From the NCBI GenBank assembly GCA_900768785.1, contig CAAGEG010000056.1, forward strand, positions 1 through 21,503: DNA of 21,503 nt, in the 5' to 3' direction. The stretch's first letter is position 1; the number at the start of each line of letters is the position of its first letter. A program made the position numbers and the translations under genes. This DNA is from an uncultured Prevotella sp. (GTDB lineage: Bacteria > Bacteroidota > Bacteroidia > Bacteroidales > Bacteroidaceae). The notes beneath the pieces were generated by a model, which was not told the DNA's origin, did no database searches, and worked only from the letters and a program-made list of their open reading frames with translations. Of this stretch, positions 7,424-14,564 are shown in pieces.

Positions 7424-8161
7424 ATGAAGAATATTGTAATAGCAGCAGGATATGCCACAAGACTTGGAGAACTGACAAGAAACTTCCCAAAACCGCTATT
7501 GAAAATAGGCAACAAGAACATTCTTGAAATGATGCTTGACGACATCGACTCCATACCAGCAGTTTCAGAACACATCGTTGTTACCAATCATCGCTTTGCT
7601 CCGGTGTTCAAAAAATGGGCGGAAACAACTAATTATAACAAGACTTTGACAATATTAGACGATGGAACTGAAACTAATGATACAAGACTTGGGGCTGTGA
7701 AAGACATTCTTTTCGCTATTGACAAACTGAACATTCAAGAAGACATCCTCGTTGTAGCAGCAGATAACATATTAATGTTCACTTTCAAAGACTTCCTCAG
7801 CTTTGCCAAACTCAAAAACACGTCTTGCATAATGTGTCATGAGCAAAACGATATTGACAAACTAAGACGTACGGGAGTGGTGGAAACAGACCGGAACATG
7901 AGGGTTTTAAGTTTGGAAGAGAAACCTCAACAGCCCAAAACAAACCTTGCCGTGCCTCCATTCTACTTTTATAAAAAAGAAGATTTAGAAATATTGAAAC
8001 ATTCAATAGCCGATGGCTGTGGTACAGATGCACCGGGCAACCTCGCTATCTATATGGCTAAGCATGTTGAAATGCACGCTTGGCACATGAATGGCAGCCG
8101 CTTTGACATAGGCAGCATTGATACCTACAACGAAGCTTGCAGAAGATTTGGCAACAAATAA
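7424..8161 (+). CDS. Sugar-1-phosphate nucleotidyltransferase
   Basis: This cytoplasmic nucleotidyltransferase of the NTP_transferase family joins a sugar-1-phosphate and an NTP to make an NDP-sugar plus pyrophosphate. The 245-residue protein starts with IVIAAGYATRL (4-14), the glycine-rich nucleotide loop with Tyr-Ala replacing the usual Gly-Thr. PKPLL follows at 22-26. The metal-binding aspartate is D114 in VVAADNIL, and a late GSRFDIGSIDTY segment is typical of the family. The reading frame opens earlier, but the ATG at 7424 puts the catalytic loop at its normal place near the N terminus. It lies 87 bp after the kinase and is probably in the same operon. Base and sugar specificity are not readable. 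Its partnership with the kinase suggests UDP- or other NDP-uronate synthesis. Confidence 0.85.
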   Translation: MKNIVIAAGYATRLGELTRNFPKPLLKIGNKNILEMMLDDIDSIPAVSEHIVVTNHRFAPVFKKWAETTNYNKTLTILDDGTETNDTRLGAVKDILFAIDKLNIQEDILVVAADNILMFTFKDFLSFAKLKNTSCIMCHEQNDIDKLRRTGVVETDRNMRVLSLEEKPQQPKTNLAVPPFYFYKKEDLEILKHSIADGCGTDAPGNLAIYMAKHVEMHAWHMNGSRFDIGSIDTYNEACRRFGNK

Positions 8162-8267
8162 TTGATACTGAAGGAGCGAAAGAAGCATAAAAGCCATAAT
8201 TATATGGTAAAACAGTTTTCTGCAGTCTGATGACCTATTGGGATTTAGCTCTAATCAGTTATCAGAT

Positions 8268-9392
8268 TTATGCTTGATTGCTAAAAACGACAGTAAACTT
8301 ATGTTTGTAATCTTCAAACTTGTAATTCACTTGCCATGAATGAAACTTACAAATAGCCTTTACAATGGCAAGACCAAGACCGTTGCCGCAACTCTTTTTC
8401 CCTGCCATTGCAAATCGTCTGAACATCTTTTCAACATCCAAAGGCTTCTCCCCTGTGCCGTCATTAATGACTTCTATATAGTCATCATGCACAGCAACAT
8501 CAACGTTATAAGCTCTTGCCAATTCGTTACAATTGTTTCCGGCAGCTGCTTGTTCCTTATCCTTCTTCTCCATACAATGGCGTATTGCATTTACGATAAG
8601 GTTTTTGAGAAGGCTTTCCATTAATACCGCATTTGCATTTATGCGAACTCGGGGTGTTGAACGCTTGTCTATGACATTCACATCTGTATTAAACAACGAC
8701 GCATAATAAGTGGTAAACATGTTTTTTACCATATTATACACATCGGTTTCTTCCATTTGCACATATTGAACATTGTCAATCTTTGCCAGCAACAACAGGT
8801 TTTTGTTAAGATGAGTCATGCGGTCTGTCAAATCATATAAGTCAGATACAATCTTTATCTGCTTTTCGCTCATGTCTTCTTGCATGAGCAAATCAAGTTT
8901 ACTGCGTATTATGGCAAGAGGTGTCTGCAACTCATGAGACGCATTTTCGGTAAATTCTTTCTGTATTCTGAACACGTCTTTGTCCTTTTCCATCATTTCT
9001 TTTAATGCGGAATTGAGTTTTGCAAACTCTTTTATGTCTGTTTTGCAAAACTCCGGCACCTTACCCTTAGCGAGATTAAATTGTTCAATCTTCTTCAGTG
9101 TGTCGTTGAAGGGTAGCCAAATCCTTCCTAACATGAAGCGCACGGAGATATACATAGAGATACTTATCACAATAATGATAAGAAAAAACTGCAACAGCAC
9201 ACCTTGAGCCACGTCTTCTTCAAGGTCAATATTGGGTATGCCACGTCCTTCTTTTACAGATACAATGATGTCTATCATGTCTTCTGCATAGAACTGCTTT
9301 GTCAACCAATAGAAAATAGGTATTGCCAAAAGCAGTATCACTATCATACAGACAGCATACTTCGTAAGTGTTTTTGATACAAGTGTCTTCAT
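8268..9392 (-). CDS. Sensor histidine kinase
   Basis: This inner-membrane sensor kinase is the partner of the response regulator just upstream. Of 374 residues, the first part holds transmembrane helices at about 12-31 and 66-88 around a short periplasmic loop of some 33 residues. That loop is too small for a large ligand domain. A HAMP-like linker and the dimerisation box ENASHELQTPLA follow, with the phospho-accepting H153. The ATPase domain has KNLIVNAIRH (N box), VINDGTGE (G1) and GNGLGLAIVKAI (G2). The start codon overlaps the regulator's stop as ATGA, so the two are translationally coupled. It faces the glycosylation cluster tail to tail, about 106 bp apart. The signal sensed is unknown. 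Confidence 0.93.
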   Translation of the reverse strand: MKTLVSKTLTKYAVCMIVILLLAIPIFYWLTKQFYAEDMIDIIVSVKEGRGIPNIDLEEDVAQGVLLQFFLIIIVISISMYISVRFMLGRIWLPFNDTLKKIEQFNLAKGKVPEFCKTDIKEFAKLNSALKEMMEKDKDVFRIQKEFTENASHELQTPLAIIRSKLDLLMQEDMSEKQIKIVSDLYDLTDRMTHLNKNLLLLAKIDNVQYVQMEETDVYNMVKNMFTTYYASLFNTDVNVIDKRSTPRVRINANAVLMESLLKNLIVNAIRHCMEKKDKEQAAAGNNCNELARAYNVDVAVHDDYIEVINDGTGEKPLDVEKMFRRFAMAGKKSCGNGLGLAIVKAICKFHSWQVNYKFEDYKHKFTVVFSNQA

Positions 9393-10075
9393 GGTTCAAT
9401 AATCCATTTATATCCTTCGCCGTAAAGTGTTTTAATACAACCCTTTAACCCCGCTGACGAAAGTTTGCTTTTAAGGTTTTTCATGTGAGAATATACGTAG
9501 TTGAAGTCGCTCATCATGTCTGCCATTTCTCCCGACAGATGTTCTGCGAGAGCACTCTTAGATACTACGCGGTGGCGGTTTTGTATTAGAAATAGCAGTA
9601 TCTCATATTCGGTTTTTGTAAGCTCGATGTTTTTATCCTCTACACTAACTGTTTTAGCCAACAAATCAACCTTCAAACGACCTGTTTCTATAATATTGCT
9701 GTTGGTAAAGTTGCGACGTCTCATCAAGGCAAACACACGCATGCTCAACTCCGGCAAATGAAAAGGCTTGGCAAGATAGTCGTCTGCACCCAGTTTGAGC
9801 CCTTCCACCTTGTCTTCAAGCGACCCTTTGGCAGAGACAATTATCACTCCCGTCTGCGGTGACTTTTGTTTTATCTTCCTCAAAATATCCAATCCGGTGC
9901 CTCCGGGCAACATCAAATCAAGCAAAATACAATCATATTCGTATATGCCAACCTTAAGCATTGCATCTTCAAAACTGAATGCTTGTTCACAAAAATAGTC
10001 TTCATTTGTAAGATAATTGACGATACTATCAGATAAAAGTTTCTCGTCTTCAACAATCAACATTTTCATTTTCAA
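9389..10075 (-). CDS. OmpR-family response regulator
   Basis: This cytoplasmic DNA-binding response regulator has 228 residues, the normal length for the family. The receiver domain (about 5-120) has the acidic pair D10/E11, the phospho-acceptor D53 in LLDLMLP, S81 and K103 in LAKPF. The C-terminal winged helix (about 130-226) carries the typical ELTKTEYEIL and YGEGYKW segments. It resembles the Bacteroidales RprY-type regulators, but I cannot assign orthology. It is coupled to the histidine kinase by a 4-bp overlap. The DUF2461 gene precedes it by 47 bp, so all three probably form one transcript. An internal ATG two codons on is an equally possible start. Confidence 0.93.
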   Translation of the reverse strand: MKMKMLIVEDEKLLSDSIVNYLTNEDYFCEQAFSFEDAMLKVGIYEYDCILLDLMLPGGTGLDILRKIKQKSPQTGVIIVSAKGSLEDKVEGLKLGADDYLAKPFHLPELSMRVFALMRRRNFTNSNIIETGRLKVDLLAKTVSVEDKNIELTKTEYEILLFLIQNRHRVVSKSALAEHLSGEMADMMSDFNYVYSHMKNLKSKLSSAGLKGCIKTLYGEGYKWIIEP

Positions 10076-10122
10076 ACCATTATTATGTAAACAACAACCA
10101 TGCTTTCGGGCTTTCGGCAGTA

Positions 10123-10824
10123 TTAATCTTCATAATCATCAACAACATCGTTGATGAAATCCATCATTGGTTTGCCTATAAGGAATATCTCTGTCATATC
10201 TTCTCGCCATGTGTCGTTGGAAAAGAAGTCATCAGAAATGCGCCTCCAACAACAATAGTCTTTAAGACGAAGGTACTCAATATGCTCATAGTTGCGCGGA
10301 AATCCCGAAGGAGCGGTTTTAAGAGCCTCGAGTCCGAAACCTTTTTCATCACCCCACTCTGCCGAACAAGCCTTTCCGAAAGTATTTACAAACTTCTTAT
10401 CCTCAACAATCTCAAGCCATCGGTCTATGTTTCCCATTATTTCATTGCGGCAAGATGTAAGGATATTTGTAGGAAGATAATTGTTGCCACAAGCCAAAAG
10501 GCAGTTTCCCGGCTCCAAGTGAATGTAATATCCTCCATGAAGAGCCTTCTTCCCATGAGCTGCAATATAGGCTCCAAGATGTCTTTTATATGGAGACTTG
10601 TCTAAAGAGAAGCGTGTGTCACGATAGAAACGATAAGTAGCGTCTTTTATTGTTATATGACTGATAGTATTATCAAATTTTAATATACATTCTATAGCAT
10701 CTTTAACAAAAGTCTCAAACACACTCTTCACCTCCAAATATCTGCTTTTGTTGGCTTGAAACCACTCACGGTTGTTATTTTCCTTTATATCTGAAAGAAA
10801 ATCTATAATCAGTTTGGTGTTCAT
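10123..10824 (-). CDS. DUF2461 family protein
   Basis: This 233-residue soluble protein is recognisable as DUF2461 from NNREWFQANKSRY near the N terminus, the central RFYRDTRFSLDKSPYK block, and the HGGYYIHLEPG segment that follows. The family is widespread in Bacteroidota and its biochemical role is not known. No signal peptide or membrane segment is visible. The gene is the first of a probable three-gene minus-strand unit with the response regulator and kinase. A TAnnTTTG candidate sits about 125 bp upstream. Confidence 0.88.
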   Translation of the reverse strand: MNTKLIIDFLSDIKENNNREWFQANKSRYLEVKSVFETFVKDAIECILKFDNTISHITIKDATYRFYRDTRFSLDKSPYKRHLGAYIAAHGKKALHGGYYIHLEPGNCLLACGNNYLPTNILTSCRNEIMGNIDRWLEIVEDKKFVNTFGKACSAEWGDEKGFGLEALKTAPSGFPRNYEHIEYLRLKDYCCWRRISDDFFSNDTWREDMTEIFLIGKPMMDFINDVVDDYED

Positions 10825-10948
10825 TATCTCTGTATTAGTGTCATTTATCTTTCATTCACATTCCACACACGGCAGTTCTCTTGGCGGATAACAAGCTATT
10901 TCAACAACCATTATATGACTCGTCCCTGCCGAGCGTGAGAATCTTATG

Positions 10949-10956
10949 CAAAGATA
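10949..10956 (-). promoter_or_regulatory. Candidate -7 element for the DUF2461-regulator-kinase unit
   Basis: On the minus strand this reads TATCTTTG, a match to TAnnTTTG. The expected TTTG 19-21 nt upstream is not clear. It is the only such match seen in the leader of the three-gene unit. Confidence 0.4.
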
Positions 10957-11261
10957 CAATAAAGAAACGAAAGTGAGTGTAAAAACGGAGAATGAATGTT
11001 GTCTGTTAACGATTTAACGGTGTTTGCCAATATGTTGCAGTGCCATCAAATGAGATACTAAGTGTTCTGCTTATAGCCATTCAACTCTGCCATTAATAAT
11101 TTTGTAATCAAAAAAGTAGATTTATGAGCAGATGCACTTTCAGTGTATCATTCTATCTCAAACGCAATGTCCCGAAAAAGAAAGAGAATGTTTCACGATA
11201 AAATAACACTTATCTTTTATATTTATCAGCACAGCAGGCTCTCAATTTCAAATTAAATAAG
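10957..11261. other. Gene-free intergenic stretch before the restriction genes
   Basis: This stretch separates the divergently read DUF2461 gene and the Vsr-methyltransferase gene. I see no gene, tandem repeat or strong hairpin in it. It is AT-rich and probably holds the control region of the restriction-modification genes, and perhaps the left junction of that insertion. No direct or inverted repeat marking such a junction was found. Confidence 0.5.
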
Positions 11262-11269
11262 TACTTTTG
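11262..11269 (+). promoter_or_regulatory. Candidate -7 element for the restriction-modification operon
   Basis: TACTTTTG fits TAnnTTTG and lies about 40 bp before the Vsr-methyltransferase start. No TTTG is seen at the expected -33 spacing. Confidence 0.4.
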
Positions 11270-11310
11270 TACATTGGATGTGAATAAACCGCCTTCAAAA
11301 CAAGAAAGAT

Positions 11311-13050
11311 ATGGACCGCCTGACAAAAGAACAACGATATAAGAATATGTCGGCAAACAAAGGAAAGGGTAACAAACTTGAACTTTTGTTTGGTAAAATG
11401 TTGTGGAATGCAGGTGTCAGATATCGCAAGAATGATAAAACAGTCTTTGGGAAACCAGACTTTGTTATTCGTAAAATGAAAATCGCGATATTTTGTGATG
11501 GTGAGTTTTGGCATGGAAGAAATTGGGAAGAACGAAAAAACGACCATAAAAGCAATTGTGACTTTTGGTATTCCAAGATTGAACGAAATATAAAGAGAGA
11601 CAAAGATGTTAATGAGCATTTGAATTCAGAAGGTTGGACTGTCTTTCGATTTTGGGAAACAGAAATAACCAAAGAATCCGATAAATGCTTAAATAGAATT
11701 TTGAACTATATGAACAATAAAACAAAAGCGACCGATAAAATCGCCATTACACAAATGTGTGGCGGTAGCAAAGTATCAATGCAGATGTATGGTCCTCATT
11801 CATTAAATGAGGATGGAACAATTATACCTTTTGAGGAGCAAATGGCGATAGTATCTCATTATCTCCATAATCAAGGATATAAAGCAGCCAAGCCCTATGA
11901 AAATAAAGCAGAAGGATTAATAGAGGATATATACAATGTTCATCAAAAGACCGTTGAAACCAGCTGCGTGTCGGATGCATGTGTTCAATATTCTTTGTTC
12001 TCCGATTTATTCTCTGTTCCGTTTTTACCAACAGACAATCCCAAATTTACATTTATCGATTTGTTTGCCGGTATTGGTGGGTTCAGAATGGCAATGCAGA
12101 ATCTTGGAGGTAAATGTGTGTTTTCTTCAGAATGGGATGCGCAAGCCCAAAAAACATATCTTTTGAATTATGGCGAGGTTCCTTTCGGTGATATTACCAA
12201 AGAAACTACTAAAGCATTTATACCAGATGATTTTGATGTCTTATGTGCAGGCTTCCCTTGCCAAGCTTTTTCTTTAGCCGGTAAAAGATTGGGATTTGAA
12301 GAAACGCGAGGTACATTGTTCTTTGATGTCGCTGAAATCATCCGTCGTAAGCATCCTAAAGCATTCTTCTTGGAAAATGTCAAAGGATTACTCATTCATG
12401 ATAAAGGGAAGACAATTCAGACTATATTAAAGGTTTTAAGGGAAGATCTGGATTACTATGTTCCTGACCCTCAAATAGTGAATGCAATGAATTTTGGCGT
12501 ACCGCAACATCGGGAAAGAGTTTATATTGTTGGTTTCAGAAAAGACCAAAATGTAAACGAATTTACATATCCGTTACCGACAGATAAGACCAAGACATTC
12601 GCTGATATTAAGGAAGAACATACAGTTTCTGCCAAATACTATCTATCCACTCAATATCTGAAAACCCTTGTGGCACATAAGAAGAGACACGCAGCCAAAG
12701 GCAATGGTTTCGGTTATGAAATCATTCCAGATGACGGAGTTGCAAATGCCATTGTTGTCGGAGGTATGGGAAGGGAACGTAATCTCGTTATTGATACACG
12801 TCTTGAAGATTTCACACCTGTTACCAATATTAAGGGGGAAATAAATCGAGACGGCTTACGAAGAATGACTCCGAGAGAATGGGCTCGTTTGCAAGGTTTT
12901 CCGGATAATTTTATAATCGGGGTAGCTGATGCATCTGCATATAAACAGTTCGGTAATTCTGTTGCTGTTCCTGCAATTCAAGCAACAGCTGAAGAAATCA
13001 TTAAAAGAATAAACCTTTCAAAATCTATTCAATATGACACTGACAGGTAA
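11311..13050 (+). CDS. Vsr endonuclease fused to C5-cytosine DNA methyltransferase (HpaII-type)
   Basis: This 579-residue fusion has two enzymes. Residues about 4-140 are a Vsr mismatch nuclease: KPDFV with D50, FCDGEFWHG (61-69) with F66, W67 and H68, and D97, each corresponding to a catalytic or intercalating residue of E. coli Vsr. The zinc ligands of that enzyme are replaced (E65, R70, W72 and Thr in WETEI). Residues about 247-570 are a complete C5 methyltransferase: FIDLFAGIGGF (248-258, SAM site), catalytic C317 in GFPCQ, E355 in ENV, QHRERV (399-404), a target domain of about 110 residues, RRMTPREWARLQGFP (517-531), and QFGNSVAVPA at 546-555. The linker (about 141-246) has no recognised domain. 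The methylase should protect CCGG, judged from the partner nuclease, and the Vsr part would nick T:G mismatches from deaminated 5-methylcytosine. It overlaps the nuclease gene by 17 bp. Confidence 0.93.
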   Translation: MDRLTKEQRYKNMSANKGKGNKLELLFGKMLWNAGVRYRKNDKTVFGKPDFVIRKMKIAIFCDGEFWHGRNWEERKNDHKSNCDFWYSKIERNIKRDKDVNEHLNSEGWTVFRFWETEITKESDKCLNRILNYMNNKTKATDKIAITQMCGGSKVSMQMYGPHSLNEDGTIIPFEEQMAIVSHYLHNQGYKAAKPYENKAEGLIEDIYNVHQKTVETSCVSDACVQYSLFSDLFSVPFLPTDNPKFTFIDLFAGIGGFRMAMQNLGGKCVFSSEWDAQAQKTYLLNYGEVPFGDITKETTKAFIPDDFDVLCAGFPCQAFSLAGKRLGFEETRGTLFFDVAEIIRRKHPKAFFLENVKGLLIHDKGKTIQTILKVLREDLDYYVPDPQIVNAMNFGVPQHRERVYIVGFRKDQNVNEFTYPLPTDKTKTFADIKEEHTVSAKYYLSTQYLKTLVAHKKRHAAKGNGFGYEIIPDDGVANAIVVGGMGRERNLVIDTRLEDFTPVTNIKGEINRDGLRRMTPREWARLQGFPDNFIIGVADASAYKQFGNSVAVPAIQATAEEIIKRINLSKSIQYDTDR

Positions 13051-14122
13051 TAAAGGAGAATGGAGTGAAATTTACACATTGCTCAAATTATTGGGAGAAG
13101 GGAAAGTATATGCCGGTGACCAAAATCTGAATAAAATTCAAGATCTATTCTACCCAATTATTATGATTCTTCGTCAAGAGAAAGAAGGAAACTATAATTA
13201 CAGACTACAAGATAAAGTTGTGGTAATTCAGACTCCGGCAGGTGAGGAACTATTGCGTATTTCTGCATCGGTGTTCCTCGTTGAAGCAGAGAAACTGTTA
13301 AAAGCCATAAATGAAAATGATGGAGCTTTCCGAGTACCTCAGATAGAAGTATTCATGAACAGTATTTATTGCCATTCGTTAAAGGCAAGGTCTTCTGATA
13401 AGACTGATATTCGAATCATATTGCATGACCGCAGAACAAGAATCAACTCCGAAATGGGATTCAGCATTAAATCTCAAATAGGAGGTGATTCGACATTATT
13501 GAATGCAAGTAAAGCCACCAATTTTAATTTTAAAGTAACCGGAGTTGATTTGTCAGACGATGAAATAACAGCAATCAATTCCATTAATCCAAAACGCAAT
13601 AAGGTCATAGAAAGAGTGGATGCTATAAAGAAAAAAGGTGCATCATTGGTTTTCGACAAAGTGGACAATTCTACATTCCGAAACAACCTTATTATGCTTG
13701 ATGGCGATTTGCCTGCTATTATTGCATACTTATTATTGGAACAACTGAATACCGGTGTTTCAACATTGAAAGAATTAGCTGAAAAGATTACAGAAACAAA
13801 TCCGTTGAAATACGATTTAGGACAAGCCTCTCCATTCTATTCTTACAAAATCAAGCATCTATTAACTTCAGCCGCATTGGGTTTGATGCCGGCAACAGCA
13901 TGGAGTGGCAAGTTTGATGCCAATGGTGGCTATCTGGTAGTTAAAAAGGATGGTGAGATACTTTGCTACCACTTCTATGATCGCAACCGTTTTGAGGATT
14001 TTTTATTCTCAAATGCATATTTGGAGCGTTCAAGTACAACTCGTCATGAATATGCCACTATTGTAAAGGAGGTAGATGGAACATTGTCGTTTAAGTTGAA
14101 CTTTCAAGTCAGGTTAAAATAA
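13034..14122 (+). CDS. HpaII-family type II restriction endonuclease
   Basis: This is a type II restriction endonuclease of the HpaII family, expected to cut at CCGG. The 362-residue protein is close in length to R.HpaII (about 358). The N-terminal block GNKGEWSEIYTLLKLL, the middle GFSIKSQIGGDSTLLNAS and the C-terminal AWSGKFDANGGYLVVKKDG with YHFYDRN are features I recognise from this family. No classical PD-(D/E)XK motif is obvious by eye. Its start lies inside the end of the Vsr-methyltransferase gene (17-bp overlap), so expression should be coupled and follow that of the protective methylase. The frame is intact, so the system looks functional. Family assignment is confident. Exact specificity is inferred from the family. 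Confidence 0.88.
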   Translation: MTLTGNKGEWSEIYTLLKLLGEGKVYAGDQNLNKIQDLFYPIIMILRQEKEGNYNYRLQDKVVVIQTPAGEELLRISASVFLVEAEKLLKAINENDGAFRVPQIEVFMNSIYCHSLKARSSDKTDIRIILHDRRTRINSEMGFSIKSQIGGDSTLLNASKATNFNFKVTGVDLSDDEITAINSINPKRNKVIERVDAIKKKGASLVFDKVDNSTFRNNLIMLDGDLPAIIAYLLLEQLNTGVSTLKELAEKITETNPLKYDLGQASPFYSYKIKHLLTSAALGLMPATAWSGKFDANGGYLVVKKDGEILCYHFYDRNRFEDFLFSNAYLERSSTTRHEYATIVKEVDGTLSFKLNFQVRLK

Positions 14123-14128
14123 TTGATT

Positions 14129-14248
14129 ATGGGAGAACAACTAAATATTTTACCGAACATAGAAGTTGTAGACCTGTTTTGTGGTATATGAGGGCTTGGT
14201 TATGGTATGATTTCTGTAAATAATATCATAGGTGACTTTACGATTTAA
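14129..14248 (+). pseudogene. 5' fragment of a second C5-cytosine methyltransferase
   Basis: Seven bases after the restriction gene an ATG opens a frame whose codons 12-19 read EVVDLFCG, then I, a TGA stop at 14189-14191, and in the same frame GLGYGMISVNNI. With Gly in place of the stop (GGA to TGA is a single base change) this is the SAM-binding motif I of a C5-cytosine methyltransferase, DLFCGIGGL. The frame ends at 14246-14248, inside the first unit of a tandem repeat, so the rest of the gene is missing. It is therefore a broken remnant and should not make an enzyme. Its position suggests the block once held another methylase gene. The match is short but the motif is distinctive. Confidence 0.75.
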
Positions 14249-14320
14249 AAAGAGCCACTTTACGATGCGAAAAGTGGCACTTTGCACATGCTAAAGTGGC
14301 ACTTGGCGATCGTCAAGTGC
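14235..14320 (+). repeat. 22-bp tandem palindromic repeat, four units
   Basis: Four consecutive units lie at 14235-14256, 14257-14278, 14279-14300 and 14301-14320 (22, 22, 22 and 20 bp). Each begins ACTT. Units two and three end AAAGTGGC, unit one ends AGAGCC and the last ends CAAGTGC. The units fold back on themselves: GCCACTTT (14254-14261) pairs with AAAGTGGC (14271-14278), and GCACTTG with CAAGTGC (14299-14305 and 14314-14320). The array starts exactly where the methyltransferase fragment loses its sense. It lies between the + strand restriction genes and the convergent nth gene, and may serve as transcription-blocking structure, but no T run follows. Confidence 0.75.
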
Positions 14321-14413
14321 ATAGTAAGGTTTATTAACTTTTTACTGCTACAAAAATTAACATATAAAAAGGCAAAACAAGTACCCCAAAACTACAAAGT
14401 ATTTACCAACATT

Positions 14414-14464
14414 GGCATAAAAAAACACGTAGGAAAGGCATATAAAAACACGTAGGATAGGCAT
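14414..14464 (+). repeat. 23-bp tandem repeat, related to the array near 21.1 kb
   Basis: GGCAT recurs at 14414, 14437 and 14460, giving two full 23-bp units and the start of a third. Each full unit has the layout GGCAT, an A-rich stretch, then AAACACGTAGGA. The reverse complement of the array at 21085-21227 has the same order (GGCAT, a short A-rich stretch, AAACACG), so the two arrays look like one repeat family in opposite orientation. The remaining DNA to 14564 shows no gene. Confidence 0.65.
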
Positions 14465-14564
14465 GCTAAACGCTTTGCTGTGCCGGGATTTAGAATTGGT
14501 ATATCGTATAAACAATTGTGTATTATTGACTCAAGGGAGGTGGTTTGACTATTGTCAAATGGGT

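Noticed and set aside
96..8235. Shared 11-mer GTCTGATGACC at 96-106 and 8225-8235
   Set aside because: Many 11-mers are expected to occur twice by chance in a window of this size, and the flanks do not match.
8183..8275. Inverted repeat AAGCATAAA / TTTATGCTT between the convergent genes as a terminator
   Set aside because: The arms are 75 nt apart and no T run follows either arm closely; the second arm overlaps the kinase stop codon.
14470..14548. Short + strand frame reading RFAVPGFRIGISYKQL before nth
   Set aside because: It looks protein-like for about 25 codons but has no start codon, no recognised family and lies in a repeat-rich gap; it could be a gene remnant but this cannot be supported.
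14544..14559. Hairpin TTTGAC / GTCAAA just after nth as its terminator
   Set aside because: The stem is only 6 bp and AT-rich, with no T run after it on the minus strand.
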